From assembly GCF_029227915.1 (NCBI RefSeq), contig NC_079882.1, positions 22,141,001 through 22,201,000 of the forward strand: DNA of 60,000 nt, given 5' to 3'. How positions within the stretch are numbered: position 1 is the first letter of the stretch; every line of letters starts with the position of its first letter. Under the pieces are notes generated by a model that was not told the DNA's origin, did no database searches, and saw only the letters and a list, made by a program, of their open reading frames with translations. Below are positions 27,901 through 39,900 of the stretch, piece after piece. The position numbers and the translations under genes were made by a program. This stretch comes from Hydractinia symbiolongicarpus. Its lineage: Eukaryota; Cnidaria; Hydrozoa; Anthoathecata; Hydractiniidae.

Positions 27901-30900
27901 TCTTTGGCTTCTCCTCTGTTCCGGGACTTTCCTCCACACTCTTTTCGATTTCCTTCTCTTTTCCGTCCGGCAACACTTCAGATCTCCGCACCACGGTTCT
28001 CTTGCTTGTCACTATCACCGGCCTCCTGACAACTCGCCGAATGACCACGCCTCTAGGGTCCTTCTCCTCCTTCTCCACGACTTCAGGCTCGTGCTCTTCC
28101 GGCGCAACTTCCATTGGATAGACCGTCTCGGACTCGTCAATAACGCTCTCTATGCCGTCGGGCCTTCTAACCACCCTGGTGACGTACACGCGTTCCACGG
28201 GTTTGGGTTGCTTCTTCTTCTTCTCCTTGGAGGGGTCGGGCAGGTAAGCACGGTGAACTTCCCTTCGTGTGACTACCTCCTCTCGGGGCTCCTCTTCGAC
28301 AGGCACCTCCTCTTCCACCTCCTTTCTCGTGCCATCAGGCAACACGATGATCTTACGAACGATTCTCTTTCTTATGGTGATGGTCTTTCTCACCACTCTG
28401 CCGTCTGGCATGGTAACAACTTCCACTGGCTCCTCTTCGTCGGGACGTGTCTCTCCAGGTCGGTCACTCGGGACAGCATGTCTGTGCACCTGCCTTCTGG
28501 TGACCGTTTCCGTGGGTTCTTCCGGCTCGTCTGGGAACATGTCGGGAACACTCTCCTGCTCGTCTACAACCATGGGCGCGGCAACGATGTCGTCATCGAC
28601 GGGTGCCTCAGGCCTGGAAGGCTCTTCCACCTCCTCCTCGACTCCTTTCTCCGTGCCATCTGGCGCCAGGATAACTTTTCGGTACACTCGTCGACGGGTC
28701 ACAACAGGAACTGGCCTCCTCACGACCCTTCTGGTTACAACACCACGTCTGTCCTTCTCTTCCTCTACGGTTGGCACAGCCTCCACGGGCATTTCGTACT
28801 CTGGCTCCTCCACAGTCTCCGTTGTGCCGTCGCTCTTGATCACTGTCCTCCTGACCATAGTCACCTTGGTGGGTTCCACAGGCTCCTCGATGGTGTCTTC
28901 CACGGGCTCAGATGCGTCCGGTGTGCCGTCTTTGCGTTCCACGACTCTTCTCACCACCCTCTTCTGGCTGGTGGTGACAGATCTCCTGCGAACGGTACGC
29001 ACCACAACGCCTCTCACCTTCTTCTCCTCCACTTCAGGTTCGGACTCCTCAGTTGTGGAGCTTTCAAGCGGACTCACATCTTCAGGCTCCTCGACCACCT
29101 TCTCCTGGCCATCGGGTTGTTCCACCACCTTGCGCACCATGCGTCTGCTCGTCTTTGGCTTCTCCTCTGTTCCGGGACTTTCCTCCACACTCTTTTCGAT
29201 TTCCTTCTCTTTTCCGTCCGGCAACACTTCAGATCTCCGCACCACGGTTCTCTTGCTTGTCACTATCACCGGCCTCCTGACAACTCGCCGAATGACCACG
29301 CCTCTAGGGTCCTTCTCCTCCTTCTCCACGACTTCAGGCTCGTGCTCTTCCGGCGCAACTTCCATTGGATAGACCGTCTCGGACTCGTCAATAACGCTCT
29401 CTATGCCGTCGGGCCTTCTAACCACCCTGGTGACGTACACGCGTTCCACGGGTTTGGGTTGCTTCTTCTTCTTCTCCTTGGAGGGGTCGGGCAGGTAAGC
29501 ACGGTGAACTTCCCTTCGTGTGACTACCTCCTCTCGGGGCTCCTCTTCGACAGGCACCTCCTCTTCCACCTCCTTTCTCGTGCCATCAGGCAACACGATG
29601 ATCTTACGAACGATTCTCTTTCTTATGGTGATGGTCTTTCTCACCACTCTGCCGTCTGGCATGGTAACAACTTCCACTGGCTCCTCTTCGTCGGGACGTG
29701 TCTCTCCAGGTCGGTCACTCGGGACAGCATGTCTGTGCACCTGCCTTCTGGTGACCGTTTCCGTGGGTTCTTCCGGCTCGTCTGGGAACATGTCGGGAAC
29801 ACTCTCCTGCTCGTCTACAACCATGGGCGCGGCAACGATGTCGTCATCGACGGGTGCCTCAGGCCTGGAAGGCTCTTCCACCTTCTCCTCGACTCCTTTC
29901 TCCGTGCCATCTGGCGCCAGGATAACTTTTCGGTACACTCGTCGACGGGTCACAACAGGAACTGGCCTCCTCACGACCCTTCTGGTTACAACACCACGTC
30001 TGTCCTTCTCTTCCTCTACGGTTGGCACAGCCTCCACGGGCATTTCGTACTCTGGCTCCTCCACAGTCTCCGTTGTGCCGTCGCTCTTGATCACTGTCCT
30101 CCTGACCATAGTCACCTTGGTGGGTTCCACAGGCTCCTCGATGGTGTCTTCCACGGGCTCAGATGCGTCCGGTGTGCCGTCTTTGCGTTCCACGACTCTT
30201 CTCACCACCCTCTTCTGGCTGGTGGTGACAGATCTCCTGCGAACGGTACGCACCACAACGCCTCTCACCTTCTTCTCCTCCACTTCAGGTTCGGACTCCT
30301 CAGTTGTGGAGCTTTCAAGCGGACTCACATCTTCAGGCTCCTCGACCACCTTCTCCTGGCCATCGGGTTGTTCCACCACCTTGCGCACCATGCGTCTGCT
30401 CGTCTTTGGCTTCTCCTCTGTTCCGGGACTTTCCTCCACACTCTTTTCGATTTCCTTCTCTTTTCCGTCCGGCAACACTTCAGATCTCCGCACCACGGTT
30501 CTCTTGCTTGTCACTATCACCGGCCTCCTGACAACTCGCCGAATGACCACGCCTCTAGGGTCCTTCTCCTCCTTCTCCACGACTTCAGGCTCGTGCTCTT
30601 CCGGCGCAACTTCCATTGGATAGACCGTCTCGGACTCGTCAATAACGCTCTCTATGCCGTCGGGCCTTCTAACCACCCTGGTGACGTACACGCGTTCCAC
30701 GGGCTTGGGTTGCTTCTTCTTCTTCTCCTTGGAGGGGTCGGGCAGGTAAGCACGGTGAACTTCCCTTCGTGTGACTACCTCCTCTCGGGGCTCCTCTTCG
30801 ACAGGCACCTCCTCTTCCACCTCCTTTCTCGTGCCATCAGGCAACACGATGATCTTACGAACGATTCTCTTTCTTATGGTGATGGTCTTTCTCACCACTC

Positions 30901-33900
30901 TGCCGTCTGGCATGGTAACAACTTCCACTGGCTCCTCTTCGTCGGGACGTGTCTCTCCAGGTCGGTCACTCGGGACAGCATGTCTGTGCACCTGCCTTCT
31001 GGTGACCGTTTCCGTGGGTTCTTCCGGCTCGTCTGGGAACATGTCGGGAACACTCTCCTGCTCGTCTACAACCATGGGCGCGGCAACGATGTCGTCATCG
31101 ACGGGTGCCTCAGGCCTGGAAGGCTCTTCCACCTTCTCCTCGACTCCTTTCTCCGTGCCATCTGGCGCCAGGATAACTTTTCGGTACACTCGTCGACGGG
31201 TCACAACAGGAACTGGCCTCCTCACGACCCTTCTGGTTACAACACCACGTCTGTCCTTCTCTTCCTCTACGGTTGGCACAGCCTCCACGGGCATTTCGTA
31301 CTCTGGCTCCTCCACAGTCTCCGTTGTGCCGTCGCTCTTGATCACTGTCCTCCTGACCATAGTCACCTTGGTGGGTTCCACAGGCTCCTCGATGGTGTCT
31401 TCCACGGGCTCAGATGCGTCCGGTGTGCCGTCTTTGCGTTCCACGACTCTTCTCACCACCCTCTTCTGGCTGGTGGTGACAGATCTCCTGCGAACGGTAC
31501 GCACCACAACGCCTCTCACCTTCTTCTCCTCCACTTCAGGTTCGGACTCCTCAGTTGTGGAGCTTTCAAGCGGACTCACATCTTCAGGCTCCTCGACCAC
31601 CTTCTCCTGGCCATCGGGTTGTTCCACCACCTTGCGCACCATGCGTCTGCTCGTCTTTGGCTTCTCCTCTGTTCCGGGACTTTCCTCCACACTCTTTTCG
31701 ATTTCCTTCTCTTTTCCGTCCGGCAACACTTCAGATCTCCGCACCACGGTTCTCTTGCTTGTCACTATCACCGGCCTCCTGACAACTCGTTGAATGACCA
31801 CGCCTCTAGGGTCCTTCTCCTCCTTCTCCACGACTTCAGGCTCGTGCTCTTCCGGCGCAACTTCCATTGGATAGACCGTCTCGGACTCGTCAATAACGCT
31901 CTCTATGCCGTCGGGCCTTCTAACCACCCTGGTGACGTACACGCGTTCCACGGGCTTGGGTTGCTTCTTCTTCTTCTCCTTGGAGGGGTCGGGCAGGTAA
32001 GCACGGTGAACTTCCCTTCGTGTGACTACCTCCTCTCGGGGCTCCTCTTCGACAGGCACCTCCTCTTCCACCTCCTTTCTCGTGCCATCAGGCAACACGA
32101 TGATCTTACGAACGATTCTCTTTCTTATGGTGATGGTCTTTCTCACCACTCTGCCGTCTGGCATGGTAACAACTTCCACTGGCTCCTCTTCGTCGGGACG
32201 TGTCTCTCCAGGTCGGTCACTCGGGACAGCATGTCTGTGCACCTGCCTTCTGGTGACCGTTTCCGTGGGTTCTTCCGGCTCGTCTGGGAACATGTCGGGA
32301 ACACTCTCCTGCTCGTCTACAACCATGGGCGCGGCAACGATGTCGTCATCGACGGGTGCCTCAGGCCTGGAAGGCTCTTCCACCTTCTCCTCGACTCCTT
32401 TCTCCGTGCCATCTGGCGCCAGGATAACTTTTCGGTACACTCGTCGACGGGTCACAACAGGAACTGGCCTCCTCACGACCCTTCTGGTTACAACACCACG
32501 TCTGTCCTTCTCTTCCTCTACGGTTGGCACAGCCTCCACGGGCATTTCGTACTCTGGCTCCTCCACAGTCTCCGTTGTGCCGTCGCTCTTGATCACTGTC
32601 CTCCTGACCATAGTCACCTTGGTGGGTTCCACAGGCTCCTCGATGGTGTCTTCCACGGGCTCAGATGCGTCCGGTGTGCCGTCTTTGCGTTCCACGACTC
32701 TTCTCACCACCCTCTTCTGGCTGGTGGTGACAGATCTCCTGCGAACGGTACGCACCACAACGCCTCTCACCTTCTTCTCCTCCACTTCAGGTTCGGACTC
32801 CTCAGTTGTGGAGCTTTCAAGCGGACTCACATCTTCAGGCTCCTCGACCACCTTCTCCTGGCCATCGGGTTGTTCCACCACCTTGCGCACCATGCGTCTG
32901 CTCGTCTTTGGCTTCTCCTCTGTTCCGGGACTTTCCTCCACACTCTTTTCGATTTCCTTCTCTTTTCCGTCCGGCAACACTTCAGATCTCCGCACCACGG
33001 TTCTCTTGCTTGTCACTATCACCGGCCTCCTGACAACTCGCCGAATGACCACGCCTCTAGGGTCCTTCTCCTCCTTCTCCACGACTTCAGGCTCGTGCTC
33101 TTCCGGCGCAACTTCCATTGGATAGACCGTCTCGGACTCGTCAATAACGCTCTCTATGCCGTCGGGCCTTCTAACCACCCTGGTGACGTACACGCGTTCC
33201 ACGGGCTTGGGTTGCTTCTTCTTCTTCTCCTTGGAGGGGTCGGGCAGGTAAGCACGGTGAACTTCCCTTCGTGTGACTACCTCCTCTCGGGGCTCCTCTT
33301 CGACAGGCACCTCCTCTTCCACCTCCTTTCTCGTGCCATCAGGCAACACGATGATCTTACGAACGATTCTCTTTCTTATGGTGATGGTCTTTCTCACCAC
33401 TCTGCCGTCTGGCATGGTAACAACTTCCACTGGCTCCTCTTCGTCGGGACGTGTCTCTCCAGGTCGGTCACTCGGGACAGCATGTCTGTGCACCTGCCTT
33501 CTGGTGACCGTTTCCGTGGGTTCTTCCGGCTCGTCTGGGAACATGTCGGGAACACTCTCCTGCTCGTCTACAACCATGGGCGCGGCAACGATGTCGTCAT
33601 CGACGGGTGCCTCAGGCCTGGAAGGCTCTTCCACCTTCTCCTCGACTCCTTTCTCCGTGCCATCTGGCGCCAGGATAACTTTTCGGTACACTCGTCGACG
33701 GGTCACAACAGGAACTGGCCTCCTCACGACCCTTCTGGTTACAACACCACGTCTGTCCTTCTCTTCCTCTACGGTTGGCACAGCCTCCACGGGCATTTCG
33801 TACTCTGGCTCCTCCACAGTCTCCGTTGTGCCGTCGCTCTTGATCACTGTCCTCCTGACCATAGTCACCTTGGTGGGTTCCACAGGCTCCTCGATGGTGT

Positions 33901-36900
33901 CTTCCACGGGCTCAGATGCGTCCGGTGTGCCGTCTTTGCGTTCCACGACTCTTCTCACCACCCTCTTCTGGCTGGTGGTGACAGATCTCCTGCGAACGGT
34001 ACGCACCACAACGCCTCTCACCTTCTTCTCCTCCACTTCAGGTTCGGACTCCTCAGTTGTGGAGCTTTCAAGCGGACTCACATCTTCAGGCTCCTCGACC
34101 ACCTTCTCCTGGCCATCGGGTTGTTCCACCACCTTGCGCACCATGCGTCTGCTCGTCTTTGGCTTCTCCTCTGTTCCGGGACTTTCCTCCACACTCTTTT
34201 CGATTTCCTTCTCTTTTCCGTCCGGCAACACTTCAGATCTCCGCACCACGGTTCTCTTGCTTGTCACTATCACCGGCCTCCTGACAACTCGCCGAATGAC
34301 CACGCCTCTAGGGTCCTTCTCCTCCTTCTCCACGACTTCAGGCTCGTGCTCTTCCGGCGCAACTTCCATTGGATAGACCGTCTCGGACTCGTCAATAACG
34401 CTCTCTATGCCGTCGGGCCTTCTAACCACCCTGGTGACGTACACGCGTTCCACGGGCTTGGGTTGCTTCTTCTTCTTCTCCTTGGAGGGGTCGGGCAGGT
34501 AAGCACGGTGAACTTCCCTTCGTGTGACTACCTCCTCTCGGGGCTCCTCTTCGACAGGCACCTCCTCTTCCACCTCCTTTCTCGTGCCATCAGGCAACAC
34601 GATGATCTTACGAACGATTCTCTTTCTTATGGTGATGGTCTTTCTCACCACTCTGCCGTCTGGCATGGTAACAACTTCCACTGGCTCCTCTTCGTCGGGA
34701 CGTGTCTCTCCAGGTCGGTCACTCGGGACAGCATGTCTGTGCACCTGCCTTCTGGTGACCGTTTCCGTGGGTTCTTCCGGCTCGTCTGGGAACATGTCGG
34801 GAACACTCTCCTGCTCGTCTACAACCATGGGCGCGGCAACGATGTCGTCATCGACGGGTGCCTCAGGCCTGGAAGGCTCTTCCACCTTCTCCTCGACTCC
34901 TTTCTCCGTGCCATCTGGCGCCAGGATAACTTTTCGGTACACTCGTCGACGGGTCACAACAGGAACTGGCCTCCTCACGACCCTTCTGGTTACAACACCA
35001 CGTCTGTCCTTCTCTTCCTCTACGGTTGGCACAGCCTCCACGGGCATTTCGTACTCTGGCTCCTCCACAGTCTCCGTTGTGCCGTCGCTCTTGATCACTG
35101 TCCTCCTGACCATAGTCACCTTGGTGGGTTCCACAGGCTCCTCGATGGTGTCTTCCACGGGCTCAGATGCGTCCGGTGTGCCGTCTTTGCGTTCCACGAC
35201 TCTTCTCACCACCCTCTTCTGGCTGGTGGTGACAGATCTCCTGCGAACGGTACGCACCACAACGCCTCTCACCTTCTTCTCCTCCACTTCAGGTTCGGAC
35301 TCCTCAGTTGTGGAGCTTTCAAGCGGACTCACATCTTCAGGCTCCTCGACCACCTTCTCCTGGCCATCGGGTTGTTCCACCACCTTGCGCACCATGCGTC
35401 TGCTCGTCTTTGGCTTCTCCTCTGTTCCGGGACTTTCCTCCACACTCTTTTCGATTTCCTTCTCTTTTCCGTCCGGCAACACTTCAGATCTCCGCACCAC
35501 GGTTCTCTTGCTTGTCACTATCACCGGCCTCCTGACAACTCGCCGAATGACCACGCCTCTAGGGTCCTTCTCCTCCTTCTCCACGACTTCAGGCTCGTGC
35601 TCTTCCGGCGCAACTTCCATTGGATAGACCGTCTCGGACTCGTCAATAACGCTCTCTATGCCGTCGGGCCTTCTAACCACCCTGGTGACATACACGCGTT
35701 CCACGGGCTTGGGTTGCTTCTTCTTCTTCTCCTTGGAGGGGTCGGGCAGGTAAGCACGGTGAACTTCCCTTCGTGTGACTACCTCCTCTCGGGGCTCCTC
35801 TTCGACAGGCACCTCCTCTTCCACCTCCTTTCTCGTGCCATCAGGCAACACGATGATCTTACGAACGATTCTCTTTCTTATGGTGATGGTCTTTCTCACC
35901 ACTCTGCCGTCTGGCATGGTAACAACTTCCACTGGCTCCTCTTCGTCGGGACGTGTCTCTCCAGGTCGGTCACTCGGGACAGCATGTCTGTGCACCTGCC
36001 TTCTGGTGACCGTTTCCGTGGGTTCTTCCGGCTCGTCTGGGAACATGTCGGGAACACTCTCCTGCTCGTCTACAACCATGGGCGCGGCAACGATGTCGTC
36101 ATCGACGGGTGCCTCAGGCCTGGAAGGCTCTTCCACCTTCTCCTCGACTCCTTTCTCCGTGCCATCTGGCGCCAGGATAACTTTTCGGTACACTCGTCGA
36201 CGGGTCACAACAGGAACTGGCCTCCTCACGACCCTTCTGGTTACAACACCACGTCTGTCCTTCTCTTCCTCTACGGTTGGCACAGCCTCCACGGGCATTT
36301 CGTACTCTGGCTCCTCCACAGTCTCCGTTGTGCCGTCGCTCTTGATCACTGTCCTCCTGACCATAGTCACCTTGGTGGGTTCCACAGGCTCCTCGATGGT
36401 GTCTTCCACGGGCTCAGATGCGTCCGGTGTGCCGTCTTTGCGTTCCACGACTCTTCTCACCACCCTCTTCTGGCTGGTGGTGACAGATCTCCTGCGAACG
36501 GTACGCACCACAACGCCTCTCACCTTCTTCTCCTCCACTTCAGGTACGGACTCCTCAGTTGTGGAGCTTTCAAGCGGACTCACATCTTCAGGCTCCTCGA
36601 CCACCTTCTCCTGGCCATCGGGTTGTTCCACCACCTTGCGCACCATGCGTCTGCTCGTCTTTGGCTTCTCCTCTGTTCCGGGACTTTCCTCCACACTCTT
36701 TTCGATTTCCTTCTCTTTTCCGTCCGGCAACACTTCAGATCTCCGCACCACGGTTCTCTTGCTTGTCACTATCACCGGCCTCCTGACAACTCGCCGAATG
36801 ACCACGCCTCTAGGGTCCTTCTCCTCCTTCTCCACGACTTCAGGCTCGTGCTCTTCCGGCGCAACTTCCATTGGATAGACCGTCTCGGACTCGTCAATAA

Positions 36901-39900
36901 CGCTCTCTATGCCGTCGGGCCTTCTAACCACCCTGGTGACGTACACGCGTTCCACGGGCTTGGGTTGCTTCTTCTTCTTCTCCTTGGAGGGGTCTGGCAG
37001 GTAAGCACGGTGAACTTCCCTTCGTGTGACTACCTCCTCTCGGGGCTCCTCTTCGACAGGCACCTCCTCTTCCACCTCCTTTCTCGTGCCATCAGGCAAC
37101 ACGATGATTTTACGAACGATTCTCTTTCTTATGGTGATGGTCTTTCTCACCACTCTGCCGTCTGGCATGGTAACAACTTCCACTGGCTCCTCTTCGTCGG
37201 GACGTGTCTCTCCAGGTCGGTCACTCGGGACAGCATGTCTGTGCACCTGCCTTCTGGTGACCGTTTCCGTGGGTTCTTCCGGCTCGTCTGGGAACATGTC
37301 GGGAACACTCTCCTGCTCGTCTACAACCATGGGCGCGGCAATGATGTCGTCTTCCACTGCTTGAACTTTGTAGGCTTGTGAAGCTTTCACTGGATCTAAT
37401 TTGCTGTGTTCTTCATATGGAACTTCCTCTTCAAATTCTCTAGTAGTTCCATCAGGCATATGCACAATTTTGCGCAAAATTTTTTTCCTGATTGTTACTG
37501 TTCTGCGTACTGTGCGACCATCAGGACTTGTCTCAATTTGTTCTGGTGATACATCTTTTTCAACAATTGGTTGTTCCTCTTCTATTACTTGTCTGGTACC
37601 ATCTGGTAAAATGATAATCTTTTTTATAGTTTTTCTTGTGACTTTAATTTTTCTCTGAAGAATTTCTTGATCAGAGCTCCCTTGAAACATAACTGAAGGC
37701 TCTTCTACCCTCTCCTCTATATCCCTTTCTTGTCCTTCTGGAGAAACTACAACTTTTCTGATAACAGTCCTTCTTGTTTTCACTGGAACTGGTCTTCTCA
37801 CGACTCTTCTTATAATCTCACCTTGTTTATTCTTTTCCACACGCTCTAATATTGGTGTGATATTTTCTTGAAACACATCTTGAGTTTCAACTGGTTCAGT
37901 AATTTCATCCTCTTCTATTTGCTTGTTTTTTGGATGGAGAATTACAGAGGTACTTATTGGTCGTTTGGTGGTTATTTCCTTCATTCTTTTAAAAATTTTA
38001 GTTACCAATCCAAACTTATCTCTTTCTTCAGATAAAAGTACATCTGGCTTCTCCTCTGTAGATGATTCTTCCAAGGGTGAAATATCAGATTCTGATTTTT
38101 CGAGAGGTACTTCTTCGTCAGGTATTACTTCAATGCTTTGATCAAGTTCTTCTTCAGTTCCATCAGGCTTTTGACGAACAGTTATATTAACTACAGTTTT
38201 GGTTTTTATAGAGCGTGTTTGCCTATATATTTTTTTTATTCTGTTGCCAAACTCATCAGTACATTCCACTACTTGAGGTGTTTCTTCATTCACAAGAGGC
38301 AAAATAGATTCTTTATGATCCAAAACTGTTTCATCTCCACTGGAAGATCTTAGTACACGGGTGACAACAAGCCTATCTACAGAGCGTGGGTGAATTCTCA
38401 TTACAGCCTTCGGTTCCTCTTTAACTACTTTTTCAGTTCCATCAGGCATAATAAGAATTTTACCAATTTCCTTACGTTCAGTAGTTACAATGTTGTGTCT
38501 CTTTGTAACTCTAGTGACAACATTTCCATGTTCATCAATGAACCTATCAGTATGTTCTGGTTCCCTTTCTACACTTGAGATTTGCGTGGGAACAAAATCA
38601 GTGGATGTTCTCTCCTTTGATGGGGTAATTCTGCCTATTTTATACTGTGTTCCATCCACATCATCACTTATTGTTCTGTGTGGTGTCGATACAAGTGTGA
38701 ATGTTCCTGGGGACTTTTCATCCCGACCCACACTTTCAACAGGCACTTCCTCTTCTATAACTTTTTTTCGACCAAATTCGTCTACTATGGTTCGCTTTAT
38801 TATACGTGTTCTTTTTGTAACATGAGTGACTTTCTTTACAATGCGTTTCACTATATTTCCCTGGTCATCACGAACAAGTTCTTCCTCAGTTGCTGTATCG
38901 GTTTCATCAGGAGAATGGATAATAACAGCACCTTCTTCCAGTGGCTGTTTTTCTTGGCGAATATATTCTGGTTCTTCCCCTTCTGGAACTTCAATTTCTT
39001 CAATGTGTTCTTCACCATTCTCATCGATATATTTTCTTCTCACTATCCTTCTTTGGGTTCTTGTTACTTTCTTAGTGATTATCTTCCTAACTTTTCTGCC
39101 ATATTCATCTGTTGTTAATATTTCTTCAGAAGTAGAATTTGGATCAACAGGGCCAGCTTCAGGAGAAGATTGGTCATCCATACTAAACTGTGGGACAATG
39201 ATGTCTTCGGAACTCGGAGATGGTGGTGCATGACCCAAATGAGTTCTTCTAACAACAGTTGTTTTAAATGAAGTGTGTTGATCAGGAGAATGCAAATTAA
39301 ACGCCAGTGGCTGATTACTCTTTTGCAAAAGGAACACTTGTTCTGGGACATCCTCATCTTCATTGATTTGCAGAGATGGAATTTTACTTTCTGTTTGGTC
39401 ATCATAAGATCCATCAGTCATTCTCCGTTTACGACTATCAGCTAAAAAGCTTGACACCTAAATAGTTAAAAGTTAAATTTATTAATTATTGAACATTTCT
39501 GTATGTCAAACAAACCATGGGAATCTAAAATTTATGGCAACAACAACTTGCAACCGCTGCAATGAGAGACTAGAAATATTATTTTTAAGCAAATTCTTAT
39601 AAAATACATAGTAAACATAACAAAACATCAGCATATTACAAATAATTTTGTGTATAAATGTAACATTGAAGAACATTGAAATATTTAAGACGTTTTTCCT
39701 TTTTTAAAAAAGACCTCCCTGGGAAGTCTAAAAATTCTTGTTTTATGTAACCAGAACATAAAACAATGTTTTATTCGATTTAAACTGACAGAAAAAAAAA
39801 GATGAAGCAACTGACTCTGATAGTGATTATAGCAAGAAGAGATAATAATTTTTATCTAACACAGTCAATAGAAAAGTTTACAAAAAGTGACAGTAGTACA

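Noticed and set aside
18515-37350. CRISPR-like array
   Set aside because: The repeats are 1,251 bp, coding and contiguous, with no spacers, in a eukaryotic gene.
19512-37364. Repeated 367-codon Ser/Thr-rich and 75-codon + strand ORFs
   Set aside because: These are other antisense frames of the same 1,251-bp unit, restarted at the same place in each copy.
18506-37381. 6,291-codon + strand ORF across the array
   Set aside because: It is the exact complement of the coding array. Its translation is a Leu/His/Arg-rich periodic peptide without domain signs, and there are no splice or start features. The minus strand joins in frame to spectrin exons on both sides.
14924-39457. Giant exon interpreted as plakin repeats
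   Set aside because: Plakin repeats are about 38 residues with a different pattern. The unit here is 417 residues with D-G turns and charged blocks.
14924-39457. Giant exon interpreted as an ankyrin giant exon
   Set aside because: The P-D-G-T-E turn after basic strands faintly recalls segments in ankyrin tails, but no ankyrin repeats, ZU5, UPA or death domain are present and both flanks are spectrin repeats of a plakin-containing gene.
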